Positions 1 through 7,409 of a DNA stretch of 26,076 bases are shown piece after piece. The DNA is from an uncultured Clostridia bacterium (GTDB lineage: Bacteria > Bacillota > Clostridia > Oscillospirales > Acutalibacteraceae). The translations under genes and the position numbers were made by a program. The DNA is taken from the NCBI GenBank assembly GCA_947623215.1, contig CANQGN010000003.1:1-26076 (forward strand). The letters run 5' to 3'. A model generated the notes under the pieces. That model was given only the letters and a program-made list of their open reading frames with translations, ran no database searches and was not told the origin of the DNA. Position 1 is the first letter of the stretch. Each line of letters opens with the position of its first letter.

Positions 1-14
1 TAAGAAAAAGGATA

Positions 15-50
15 AAACCCGGCGCAGCCAATGGAAACTGCGCCGGGTTT
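15..50 (-). terminator. Rho-independent terminator after metY
   Basis: A 13-bp perfect inverted repeat (15-27 with 38-50) encloses a 10-nt loop and has A-runs on the left and T-runs on the right. It lies 19 nt past the metY stop codon on the minus strand. The symmetric A/T flanks mean it could also work for a plus-strand transcript. Confidence 0.85.
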
Positions 51-68
51 TTGAATGGATTGGGAAGG

Positions 69-1376
69 TTACGCTTTGACCGCCGCAAAGGCCGCCTCTA
101 ACGCCGCAATCAGGTCGGCGGCGTTTTCGATCCCCACCGAAAGGCGAATGGTGTTGGGCTTGATGCCCTGCTCTAACAGCTCTTCGCCGGTCAGCTGCGA
201 GTGGGTGGTGCTGGCGGGGTGAATGACCAGCGATTTCACGTCCGCCACGTTGGCCAGCAGCGAGAAAATAGGCAAATGGTCAATAAACTGCTTGGCCGTT
301 TGGTCGTCGCCTTTAATCTCAAAGGTGAAAATGGAACCCGCGCCCTTGGGGAAGTACCGCTGGTAGAGGGCATGGCTGGGGTCGCCCGGCAGGGAGGGGT
401 GATGCACTGCCTCTACCTGCGGGTGGTGCGCCAGGTAGTCGACCAATTTCAGCGCGTTTTCTACGTGGCGCTCGACCCGCAGCGAGAGGGTCTCTAACCC
501 CTGCAAAAAGAGGAAGGCGTGGAAGGGTGAAAGGGTAGCGCCGGTGTCGCGCAGCAAAATGGCGCGAATGTAGGTGGCAAAGGCGGCGGGGCCGGCGGCC
601 TCTGCAAAGCTGACCCCGTGGTAGCTGGGGTTGGGGGCTGAAATCCACGGGTAGCGGCCAGAGGCCTTCCAGTCAAAGGTGCCGCCGTCTACAATCACCC
701 CGCCAATGGCCGTGCCGTGCCCGCCGATGAACTTGGTGGCAGAGTGCACGACGATATCTGCGCCGTGCTCTATGGGGCGAATCAGGTAGGGGGTGGCAAA
801 GGTAGAGTCAATCACCAGCGGAATGCCATGCTGGTGGGCGACGGCGGCCACCGCCTCTATGTCAATCACGTTAGAGTTGGGATTGCCCAGCGTTTCTACA
901 AAAATCGCTTTGGTGTTGCTCTGCACGGCGGCTTCAAAGGCGCCCTCCTCCTCCGGGTCTACAAAGGTGGTGGTAATGCCGGCGGTAAGGGGCAGGGTGT
1001 GAGCCAGCAGGTTGTAGGTGCCGCCGTAAATGGTTTTGGCCGCTACTACGTGCTCGCCGCTTTTGGCCAGCGCGTTAATGGTATAAGCAATCGCCGCCGC
1101 GCCGGAGGCGGTAGCCAGCGCCGCCGCGCCCCCTTCCAGCGCCGCTATGCGCTGCTCAAAAATATCCTGCGTGGGGTTGGTCAGCCGGCCGTAAATGTTG
1201 CCCGCGTCGCGCAGACCAAAGCGGTCGGCCGCGTGCTCGGAATTGTGAAAGACAAACGAGGTAGAGGCGTAAATCGGCACCGCCCGCGCGTCGGTTGCGG
1301 GGTCGGGCTGCTCTTGCCCCACGTGCACCTGTTTGGTTTCAAAGCTCCAGTTTGCAGAATTGCGAATATCAGCCAT
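69..1376 (-). CDS. metY: O-acetylhomoserine sulfhydrylase / cysteine synthase family protein (MetY-like)
   Basis: This is a PLP-dependent enzyme of the Cys/Met metabolism family, 435 residues, the usual length for O-acetylhomoserine aminocarboxypropyltransferase. It would make homocysteine from O-acetylhomoserine and sulfide in the cytoplasm. Visible family marks are the N-terminal YGRLTNPT segment, SGAAAIAY, the DSTFATPYLIRP stretch, and the PLP-lysine motif SATKFIGGHG. The PSYHGVSF segment is typical of the MetY branch rather than of cystathionine gamma-synthase. The ATG start follows an AGGAGG ribosome binding site and a good promoter 45 nt upstream. It stands alone between its own promoter and terminator. 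The exact choice of sulfur donor and acyl substrate cannot be settled from sequence. Confidence 0.93.
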   Translation of the reverse strand: MADIRNSANWSFETKQVHVGQEQPDPATDARAVPIYASTSFVFHNSEHAADRFGLRDAGNIYGRLTNPTQDIFEQRIAALEGGAAALATASGAAAIAYTINALAKSGEHVVAAKTIYGGTYNLLAHTLPLTAGITTTFVDPEEEGAFEAAVQSNTKAIFVETLGNPNSNVIDIEAVAAVAHQHGIPLVIDSTFATPYLIRPIEHGADIVVHSATKFIGGHGTAIGGVIVDGGTFDWKASGRYPWISAPNPSYHGVSFAEAAGPAAFATYIRAILLRDTGATLSPFHAFLFLQGLETLSLRVERHVENALKLVDYLAHHPQVEAVHHPSLPGDPSHALYQRYFPKGAGSIFTFEIKGDDQTAKQFIDHLPIFSLLANVADVKSLVIHPASTTHSQLTGEELLEQGIKPNTIRLSVGIENAADLIAALEAAFAAVKA

Positions 1377-1420
1377 GAGAAAAACCTCCTGTAGCGTTGC
1401 CGCTGTTTGAATTTGGTTAT

Positions 1421-1449
1421 ATTATAGCAGAAGCGGGCGGATTTGTCTA
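1421..1449 (-). promoter_or_regulatory. Promoter of metY
   Basis: On the minus strand TAGACA (1444-1449) and TATAAT (1421-1426) are separated by exactly 17 nt. The expected transcript start leaves a leader of only about 38 nt before the ATG, so there is no room for a SAM riboswitch or T-box. Confidence 0.8.
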
Positions 1450-1477
1450 ATACCGAAAACCGAACGGAGGGTATAGC

Positions 1478-1531
1478 CAAAAGCAATACCCCCGCCGCCC
1501 TTCTCGCAAAAACCCGAACAGGCGGCGGGGG
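1478..1531 (-). terminator. Terminator after the VTC/DUF4956/Cthe_2159 operon
   Basis: An 11-bp GC-only stem (1489-1499 with 1521-1531) lies 19 nt past the stop codon of the last cassette gene. It is followed on the minus strand by the weak T-rich run TATTGCTTTT. The loop is long (21 nt) and the T-tract imperfect, so efficiency may be moderate. Confidence 0.6.
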
Positions 1532-1549
1532 CAGGAGGAATACTTCCAT

Positions 1550-3436
1550 TTAGCCCCTGCGTTTATAAAACAGAGCGATAAGGCAGCCTGCCAACAGCAC
1601 AAGGACAGAGACGCCCAGCCAAAGCAGCTGCGCCATCGTGACCGGATTCCCGGCGGCAGCGGAAGATTGCTGCGATTCGCCCGCCGGGTCTTGCAGGTCG
1701 CCGGTTTGCCCTTGCAGCCGACCGCCGCCCCGACCGCCAAAGGTGCCGTCGCCCTGCTCCCCGCCAAAGGCAGCGTCGCCCTGCGGCAGCACCGGGCGGG
1801 TGCCGTCGTCGCTCGCCCCGTTTTGGGCAAAATCGGTTGGCGGTTGCCCCTGCGGCGGGGTAACTTCGGCGGCGGAGGCGGGTTCGCTCGCCGGGGCGTT
1901 TGCCGCCGGGGCGGTTGCACTCGAGGACGAAGTCAGCGCGGCGCTGTCGGCGTTTTCAGCATTCCCGGCATGATCGGCAAAGCCGCCGCCCGGCGGGGTT
2001 GGGGCTTCACCGGTGGCGCCGTCGGTGGCGCTGCCGGGCAACGCGCCGCCCCTGTCGCCCAAGCCGCCAAAACCGCCTCTGCCGCCAAAGGCACCGGCGG
2101 TGCTGCCGGTGTTGTCTACCGTCGCTTGCGTTTCATTGCCGTTTACGCTCAGCGTGCAGCTCTCGCCCACTGCCATTTGCGGCGTGCTTACCAGCAGAGA
2201 GGAAAAGCTGCATGGTACCACTTCGCTTAGCAGCTCCTCGCCGGTTTCGTCCGTTACCGTTACGGTGGCCCCGGCTTCCGCTGTTAGCGACTGCATCACA
2301 AAGCCCTGCGGGGAAGAAGAGTCAAACCCCTCTGCCATGCCGCTGCTGCCGCAGGCCAGCACGCTGCCGCCGGTAATGGTGCACTTGCCCCCATACTCGC
2401 TGCCGTAGTCTATGGCGCAGTTGCCGCCGCCGTCGCTTACGCTCACCAGCAGCTTGCCGCCGGTTATGGTAATGTCTTTGTTGGAGTCCAGTCCGTCGGC
2501 GTCGCGCCCCTCCGGAACCGTTACGGTAATCTCCCCGCCGGTTACCGTAATGGCGGAGTTGCCGCTGTAGCCGTTGGCGTTTAAGCCGTCGTCGGTGGCG
2601 GTAATGTTCACGTTGCCCCCCGCCACGGTAATTTGCACCGCTTCCAGCCCCTCGCAGCAGGCGGGAATGGTCACTTCGCCCGACTCGATATACAGGAAGG
2701 CGCTCTCGTCGTCGTTGGCGGCGGTTATGCCGTCGTCGCCCGCCGTAAGGGTAAGGGCGGCAGAGCGTACCCGCACGCTGTCGTTGGCGTGAATGGCGTC
2801 TTTTGTCGCCGTTACGGTCAGGCTGCCGCCGGTAATAACGAAGTCGTCGTTGCAAACGATACCGTGCTGGTAGTCCGCCGTAATGTCCAGCGAGCCCGCG
2901 CCGTTTATGGTCAGGTCGTCTTTGGCGTAAAGGGCGCCGTCTACCCCGGCGGCGACCGCCTGCTCGTCGTAAGCTTCGCCGCAGGAAAGGGCGTTTTCCG
3001 TCCCCTCCCGCAGGGTGACGAATACCTTGCCCGCCTGCTCTACTAACAGGGCGGCGCCGCTTTCGTTATGAATCGAAAGACCGTCAAACAGCAGCCAGAT
3101 TTTGTCGTCCCCCTCCGCCTTTATCACGACCGAGCCATTGCTGAGGGCACCGGTCAGCCGGTAGCGCCCGGCGTAGACGATATACACGGTATCGCCGGTC
3201 ACGTAAGCGCCGTTGCCCTTTACGCTGCTGCCGGAGTCTGCCAGGGTAATCTCGGTCGCGCCGGTTACGTCCCACGCGGCGTTACAGTCATTTTCTGTAA
3301 ACAGCTTGGCGCTGTTTTCTTCCCCCGCCACCGGGGTAATGCCCAGCGCTTTTCCGTTCATAAACAGGGCGGTGAGCAGCAGGGTAAGCAGGGTAATGCA
3401 CACGCAAATTCCGTTTATATGCCGATGCGTTGCCAT
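1550..3436 (-). CDS. Carbohydrate-binding domain protein, Cthe_2159 / DUF4353 family, membrane-anchored
   Basis: A 628-residue exported protein. An N-terminal hydrophobic segment (about residues 9-32) acts as signal or anchor. Residues about 50-400 form repeated short beta-strands rich in T-G-G-x-[IL]-[TD]-[IV] and Asp/Gly pairs (for example ATDDGLNANG, DADGLDSNKD), the pattern of the Cthe_2159 family of right-handed beta-helices that bind calcium and acidic polysaccharide. Residues about 450-580 are low-complexity Gly/Ala/Pro/Ser with several GGRGG-type blocks. A C-terminal hydrophobic helix followed by YKRRG looks like a membrane stop-transfer. The ATG has an AAGGAGGG site 8 nt upstream. 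It is the third gene of an operon with a DUF4956 and a VTC-domain protein, a combination known in clostridia but of unknown role. The family call is firm; the bound polymer is unknown. Confidence 0.85.
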   Translation of the reverse strand: MATHRHINGICVCITLLTLLLTALFMNGKALGITPVAGEENSAKLFTENDCNAAWDVTGATEITLADSGSSVKGNGAYVTGDTVYIVYAGRYRLTGALSNGSVVIKAEGDDKIWLLFDGLSIHNESGAALLVEQAGKVFVTLREGTENALSCGEAYDEQAVAAGVDGALYAKDDLTINGAGSLDITADYQHGIVCNDDFVITGGSLTVTATKDAIHANDSVRVRSAALTLTAGDDGITAANDDESAFLYIESGEVTIPACCEGLEAVQITVAGGNVNITATDDGLNANGYSGNSAITVTGGEITVTVPEGRDADGLDSNKDITITGGKLLVSVSDGGGNCAIDYGSEYGGKCTITGGSVLACGSSGMAEGFDSSSPQGFVMQSLTAEAGATVTVTDETGEELLSEVVPCSFSSLLVSTPQMAVGESCTLSVNGNETQATVDNTGSTAGAFGGRGGFGGLGDRGGALPGSATDGATGEAPTPPGGGFADHAGNAENADSAALTSSSSATAPAANAPASEPASAAEVTPPQGQPPTDFAQNGASDDGTRPVLPQGDAAFGGEQGDGTFGGRGGGRLQGQTGDLQDPAGESQQSSAAAGNPVTMAQLLWLGVSVLVLLAGCLIALFYKRRG

Positions 3437-3450
3437 GGCGGGCCCCCTCC

Positions 3451-4122
3451 TTATCCCATGTATTCGCCGTTAAAGCTCACCAGCACCGCACTGGTAACGC
3501 CGCTTAAGTCCGCCAATTCGTTCACAAAATCGGTGTTGTCGTCTTTTAAGCGAATTTCGCAGTTGAGCTCTATTTGCCCCTTTTGGGCGGTTTTGCTTTT
3601 GACCACGCAGCGGCCGGTGTGGCTTTGCAAATAGTCCCGCGCCGCCTGCTCGCTCGCCCGGTCGGTGCATTGCAGCACCACAAGGTAAGGGTTGGCGTGC
3701 TGCTTGCGGTTGACGAAAACCAGCAGAATCAACCCGATGAGCACGCTACCGATGACCGCCAGCGGAATCATGCCCGCCGCCAGCACAATGCCCACGGCAA
3801 TGGCCCAGAACAAAAAGGCGATGTCCAACGGTTCTTTAATGGCGGTGCGGAAGCGTACAATCGAGAGCGCGCCCACCATGCCGAGCGAGAGCACCACGTT
3901 GGAGGTAACGGCTAAAATGACCACCGTAGTTATCATGGTAAGGGCAATGAGGGTAACGCCGAAGGAGGAAGAGTAGAGCAGGCCGTTGTAGGTTTTTTTG
4001 TAAATGAGAAAGATGAACACGCCGAGGCCAAAGGCCAGTACCAGCGCCAGGGCCATGTCGAGCAACGTTACGCTGGTTACGTTTTCTAAAAAGCTGGATT
4101 TAAAAATGTCGCTGAAGGTCAT
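3451..4122 (-). CDS. DUF4956 domain-containing membrane protein
   Basis: A 223-residue integral membrane protein. About four hydrophobic segments occupy residues 18-150, with a strongly conserved-looking stretch (MVGALSIVRFRTAIKEPLD) between two of them that is characteristic of DUF4956. The C-terminal third (about residues 150-223) is soluble and resembles a small ferredoxin-fold regulatory domain. The ATG is preceded by AAAGGAGC. It lies 43 nt downstream of the VTC gene and 14 nt before the Cthe_2159-like gene, so the three are one transcript. Genome context in many bacteria pairs DUF4956 with VTC-domain proteins; a role as membrane partner, channel or exporter for a VTC product is inference only. 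Confidence 0.88.
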   Translation of the reverse strand: MTFSDIFKSSFLENVTSVTLLDMALALVLAFGLGVFIFLIYKKTYNGLLYSSSFGVTLIALTMITTVVILAVTSNVVLSLGMVGALSIVRFRTAIKEPLDIAFLFWAIAVGIVLAAGMIPLAVIGSVLIGLILLVFVNRKQHANPYLVVLQCTDRASEQAARDYLQSHTGRCVVKSKTAQKGQIELNCEIRLKDDNTDFVNELADLSGVTSAVLVSFNGEYMG

Positions 4123-4165
4123 AATGAGGTTAGCTCCTTTCGATTTTCATATAGGCCATACATGG

Positions 4166-4843
4166 TTAGCCGTACAGGCGGCACTGCGCATATTTAGAAA
4201 AAGCGGCGGCCCGCCGCCCGGGCAGCTGAATCGCCGCGCGTATCACGTCCGGCAAAAAGGCCCCCCATTTGACTTCCATTAAAATAGGGGCGTTCCCCGC
4301 CGGTATGGTAACAAGCCCGGGGTTTAAAAAGTCGGTGCAGCGTAACCCCGTGCGAAGCGCATAGTCAAAGGTGACCCGCACCTCCCCCGGGGGGTAAAAA
4401 AAGGGTTCGCGGGTGTACTCTACCACCGTTTTGGGGCGCAGCCCCTCGGTTACCATTTTGCGGCTAAGCTCCTGCACCAGCGGGGGCAAGCTCTCGCCCG
4501 GCCCCGCCCCCGGCGGCCGACCGGCGGCAAAGGCCGCCGCCTGCGCGGGGGTTATGGGTACCCCCTCTTTGCGGCAAAGGTCGTTTTGCTTGCTCTTTTT
4601 TTCTAACCGTAAAAAGCCGGTATCGCCGTTGTAACAGCGAATGCGAAACTTCTCCCGCCGGTTGACGCCCTCTATTTTTTCGCGCAGCGCCCGGTCGGTG
4701 GGGGTGTCAAAATACAGGCTGCGAATTTGGTAGCGGCCGCCTGCGGCGTGTTCGTCCGGCTGCATGAGTACCCGCAGCCGACTGCGCAGCGCCGCCAAGT
4801 CGGCGAGGTTGATTTCTATTTTCCATTCATGCCGAAACTCCAT
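4166..4843 (-). CDS. VTC-domain (polyphosphate polymerase-like) protein
   Basis: A 225-residue protein of the VTC/CYTH tunnel superfamily, whose eukaryotic member Vtc4 makes polyphosphate from ATP. The expected tunnel-lining motifs are all present: RHEWKIEI (residues 4-11), YFDT (44-47), REKFRIRCY (63-71), LEKKSK (80-85), VEYTREPFFY, VRVTFD, LMEVKW (about 188-193) and SKYAQCR near the C-terminus. The basic residues and the glutamate of MEVKW that serve phosphate and metal binding are therefore retained, so it looks catalytically competent. The ATG has AAGGAGG 8 nt upstream. It heads the operon, directly after a promoter carrying two TTAAGGTT-type boxes shared with the neighbouring two-component system. 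Polyphosphate synthesis is inferred from the family; the real substrate of these bacterial cassettes is unproven. Confidence 0.85.
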   Translation of the reverse strand: MEFRHEWKIEINLADLAALRSRLRVLMQPDEHAAGGRYQIRSLYFDTPTDRALREKIEGVNRREKFRIRCYNGDTGFLRLEKKSKQNDLCRKEGVPITPAQAAAFAAGRPPGAGPGESLPPLVQELSRKMVTEGLRPKTVVEYTREPFFYPPGEVRVTFDYALRTGLRCTDFLNPGLVTIPAGNAPILMEVKWGAFLPDVIRAAIQLPGRRAAAFSKYAQCRLYG

Positions 4844-4869
4844 GGGTATCGCCTCCTTGCTCTACCAGT

Positions 4870-4901
4870 AGTATAATCCCCAAACCTTAACGGAACCTTA
4901 G
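4870..4901 (-). promoter_or_regulatory. Promoter of the VTC operon with two 8-bp direct repeats
   Basis: On the minus strand the direct repeats CTAAGGTT (4894-4901) and TTAAGGTT (4883-4890) start 11 nt apart and stand 7 nt upstream of a TATACT -10 element (4870-4875). They occupy the place of the -35 element, as is usual for OmpR/PhoB-type activator sites. The same pair of boxes in the same position precedes the response regulator gene (6943-6961). Confidence 0.75.
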
Positions 4902-4924
4902 CGATGAGAAAAAAATTTTTTCGC

Positions 4925-4951
4925 AAAAAAAGCGCCGCACTTGGCGGCGCT
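4925..4951 (-). terminator. Rho-independent terminator after the sensor kinase
   Basis: An 8-bp stem (4931-4938 with 4944-4951) with a 5-nt loop is followed on the minus strand by a run of Ts (4925-4930). It lies 12 nt past the kinase stop and just before the VTC promoter, so the two operons are separated. Confidence 0.9.
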
Positions 4952-4963
4952 GCAAGGGGCGGG

Positions 4964-6235
4964 TTATGCTTGCTTTTCCCCTTTGGCGCGGGGTTTGGCG
5001 TTTTGGGGAAAAGCGGCGGTAAAGGCTATGGCGTTTGGCGGCAAGTAGGCGGCGCGCAGGGTGCCGCCGTGCGCTTCTACAATGGTTTTGGCAATAGAAA
5101 GCCCCACCCCGTAGCCGCCGTCTGCATGGGTACGGGCGGCGTCTGCACGGTAAAAGCGGTCAAACAACTTTTCGGCCGGGCAGTTAGGCAGGGCTTCGCA
5201 TTGGTTTTGCAGGGTGAGCTCTACCTTTTTGCCCTCCGCCCGGCAGGTGAGCTGCACTTCGCCCCCCCGGGGCGAATATTTTACCGCATTGTCAAACAAA
5301 ATCAAAAGCAGGCGGCGCAGCTGCTCCGGGTCGGCCCGCAGCGTAAGGCCGGGGGGCACCGCCGCCGTAACCGTCAGTTCTTTTTGGCGCATGGGTTCGG
5401 CAAAGGTCTCCAGCGTGCGGTTCAGTTCTTCTGAAAGGGCGACCGGCTGCAAATCTGGCGGCGACACGGCTTCGTCTCCTTTGGCAAGGGCCAGCAGATT
5501 TTGCATCAGCCCGTTTAACCGCACCGTTTGCTCCCGAATGTTCTTCAGCCATTTGTTTTCTCCTTCATACAGCGCCATGGCCTCCGCATTGGCCAAAATA
5601 ATGGCGAGCGGGGTTTTAATCTCGTGCCCGGCGTCGGTTACAAACTGCTTTTGGCGCTCCATATTTTCCGCAATGGGGCGAATGGCTTTTTTAGAAAGCA
5701 GAATCACGAAAAAGAGCATGGCGACAAAGCAGGCCAGCCCCGCCGTAAGCGAAAAAAAGGCCACCCGCAAAACCGAACGCCGCTGGGCGGCGGTATCTAA
5801 AAAGAGGTACAGGGTGCCGCCCGCCCGCTCGTTTGGCGCGGCGCGATAAAGGAACCGCCCCACGCGCCCCGCCGACTGGCTTTTGGCCATGGCCTGCCGG
5901 CAAAGCGCCTCTGCTTCCTCAGCCGTTACGTCGGCAATGCGCTCGGTGTTGATTTGCATTTGGGCGTCGTCTGCCCCCACCAGCACGGTAAAGTAGAGGG
6001 CGGCCATGCGGGCGTTGGCGTCGGTCGGCGCCGCCAAAAAGCCGCGCGGGGGGTCTTCTTTGGGCGGGGGCTGGCCCCGGCGGGCCTCGTTTAGCAGCAT
6101 GTCGGCCGTTTGGCGACTTTGCCGGGCGGTAAGCGCCACGTTGCCCACGTTAATGGCCCCCAGCAGCACCGCCAGCAAAAGGCCGACGGCCAGCATAGCC
6201 GAAAGAATAAACCGTTTTTGCAGCGTATGAATCAT
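4964..6235 (-). CDS. Membrane sensor histidine kinase
   Basis: A 423-residue two-component sensor. One transmembrane helix at residues about 10-30 and another at about 150-172 flank an extracytoplasmic domain of roughly 120 residues with no recognisable fold. No HAMP domain is evident. The dimerisation/phosphoacceptor box HEIKTPLAII has its histidine at residue 204, the N box reads LFDNAVKYSPRGG, and the G boxes include YGVGLSIAKTIVEAHGG. The ATG at 6235 overlaps the regulator stop as ATGA, which decides the start; a longer reading frame upstream would run deep into the regulator gene. It is followed by a terminator. Shared promoter boxes suggest that its regulon includes the adjacent VTC cassette. 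The stimulus is unknown. Confidence 0.92.
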   Translation of the reverse strand: MIHTLQKRFILSAMLAVGLLLAVLLGAINVGNVALTARQSRQTADMLLNEARRGQPPPKEDPPRGFLAAPTDANARMAALYFTVLVGADDAQMQINTERIADVTAEEAEALCRQAMAKSQSAGRVGRFLYRAAPNERAGGTLYLFLDTAAQRRSVLRVAFFSLTAGLACFVAMLFFVILLSKKAIRPIAENMERQKQFVTDAGHEIKTPLAIILANAEAMALYEGENKWLKNIREQTVRLNGLMQNLLALAKGDEAVSPPDLQPVALSEELNRTLETFAEPMRQKELTVTAAVPPGLTLRADPEQLRRLLLILFDNAVKYSPRGGEVQLTCRAEGKKVELTLQNQCEALPNCPAEKLFDRFYRADAARTHADGGYGVGLSIAKTIVEAHGGTLRAAYLPPNAIAFTAAFPQNAKPRAKGEKQA

Positions 6236-6906
6236 GCTATTACCTCCAGCGTGTAGCCCACGTTGCGCTTGGCGCGAATGCGCACGTTGGCGTTCAGGGC
6301 GGCCAGCCGCCGCCGCAGGTAGGTGAGGTAAACCCACACCACGCCGATTTCCGCCTCAGAGTCGTACCCCCAAATTTTGGTAAAAATTTCTTCGGTAGAA
6401 AGATAAATGCCGTGGTTGAGCATCAGCAGCTCCATGACCTGGTACTCTAACTTGGGCAGCGCCACGCTGCCCCCCGGCCCGGCAAGGGAAAAGGTGTGCA
6501 AATTGAGCGAAAGATTGCCAAAGGTGAGCACGCCCGGCGTAAAGGTCTCTTTGCGGCGCAGCATGGCCCGCACCCGGGCGAGCAGTTCGTTCATGCTAAA
6601 GGGTTTGGGCAGGTAATCATCCGCCCCCGCGTCTAACCCCGCCACCCGATCTTCAACCTCCGCCTTGGCGGTGAGCAGTAAAATGGGGGTTTTGTCGCCC
6701 GCCTGCCGCAGCTTGGCGAGCACCTGCAAGCCGTCTAACCCCGGCATCATCACGTCTAAAATGATGCCGTCGTAGAGCTCGGCGCGGGCGAAAGCGTAGG
6801 CATCGGTACCGTTGGAAACCGCGTCTACAATAAAGTTGTGAAATTGCAAAATATCCGTCACGGCCTCCGCCATGCTGGGTTCGTCTTCGGCGTATAAGAG
6901 CTTCAA
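6232..6906 (-). CDS. OmpR/PhoB-family response regulator (TTG start)
   Basis: A 224-residue DNA-binding response regulator. The receiver domain has the acidic pair E7-D8, the phosphoacceptor D51 in LDVMMPG, and the conserved lysine in LLLTAKAE. The C-terminal winged helix ends in the family pattern LRRRLAAL...RNVGYTLEV. The start is TTG at 6906: the sequence AAGGGAGG lies 7 nt upstream and the receiver domain begins directly (MKLLYAEDE), while an upstream frame extension would read through the promoter. The gene overlaps the kinase gene by ATGA. Direct repeats TTAAGGTT upstream of its -10 suggest autoregulation, and the same repeats precede the VTC operon. Confidence 0.93.
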   Translation of the reverse strand: MKLLYAEDEPSMAEAVTDILQFHNFIVDAVSNGTDAYAFARAELYDGIILDVMMPGLDGLQVLAKLRQAGDKTPILLLTAKAEVEDRVAGLDAGADDYLPKPFSMNELLARVRAMLRRKETFTPGVLTFGNLSLNLHTFSLAGPGGSVALPKLEYQVMELLMLNHGIYLSTEEIFTKIWGYDSEAEIGVVWVYLTYLRRRLAALNANVRIRAKRNVGYTLEVIA

Positions 6907-6930
6907 AGGGCTCGCCTCCCTTATAGATTG

Positions 6931-6961
6931 ATTATATCCTGCAACCTTAAACAAACCTTAA
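6931..6961 (-). promoter_or_regulatory. Promoter of the two-component operon with two TTAAGGTT boxes
   Basis: On the minus strand two identical TTAAGGTT boxes (6954-6961 and 6943-6950) repeat with an 11-bp period and lie 6 nt upstream of TATAAT (6931-6936). They replace the -35 element. The arrangement is nearly the same as at 4870-4901. Confidence 0.78.
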
Positions 6962-7015
6962 CAAGATTATTATGGCATAAAATGGCTAAAAGTGCAAGCC
7001 CGGGGGAAAAGGAAT

Positions 7016-7047
7016 CCCCGGCAAGTCTTGTGTAAGACTTGTCGGGG
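7016..7047 (-). terminator. Terminator after the toxin-antitoxin operon
   Basis: A long stem (7016-7028 with 7035-7047; one G-T pair) with a short loop follows the toxin stop by 36 nt and is followed on the minus strand by the T-rich ATTCCTTTT. An overlapping alternative stem (CCGGGG/CCCCGG near 7000-7021) could compete with it. Confidence 0.65.
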
Positions 7048-7082
7048 TTAAAAACGCACTACAAGGGTCTGGGTGTGAAGGG

Positions 7083-7409
7083 TCATCGGTCGTTTTGAAT
7101 GCGCCTGCTTGCCAGCTTGTAAACCTCTTCATCGGCCCTTACGCCAATAACGACCACCAGCATTTGCGACTCTGTGCGAAGCAGCCGGTAAACTACGCGA
7201 ATGCCCGCCCCCCGCAGCTTGATTTTGAGCAGGCCGGAAAGGTTGTTGCCGCGCTTGTTGCCGAGCGGTTTTCCGTAGCCGCCCTCTTGCACGGGAAGGG
7301 GATTTTCACGCACTTTTTCAATTGCTTTCACCACCAGTATCCGTTGGTTTCCGGCGAGCTTTTTCAAATCGTCCGCCGCCTCCGGTAAATAGCGCAGTTC
7401 CCATTTCAT
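7083..7409 (-). CDS. RelE/ParE-family toxin-like protein
   Basis: A 108-residue basic protein of the type II RelE/ParE superfamily. Family signs are the N-terminal beta-strand with LRYLPEAADDLKKL, the central GNNLSGLLKIKLRGAGIRVVYRL strand region, and the C-terminal VVVIGVRADEEVYKLASRR. RelE members cut mRNA in the ribosome, ParE members poison gyrase; this sequence does not say which. Its ATG overlaps the stop of the upstream antitoxin by ATGA, the normal order of antitoxin first. A terminator-like stem follows. It is full length for the family and shows no sign of decay. Confidence 0.87.
   Translation of the reverse strand: MKWELRYLPEAADDLKKLAGNQRILVVKAIEKVRENPLPVQEGGYGKPLGNKRGNNLSGLLKIKLRGAGIRVVYRLLRTESQMLVVVIGVRADEEVYKLASRRIQNDR

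Noticed and set aside
1377..1420. SAM riboswitch or T-box before metY
   Set aside because: The promoter leaves a leader of about 38 nt, too short for either.
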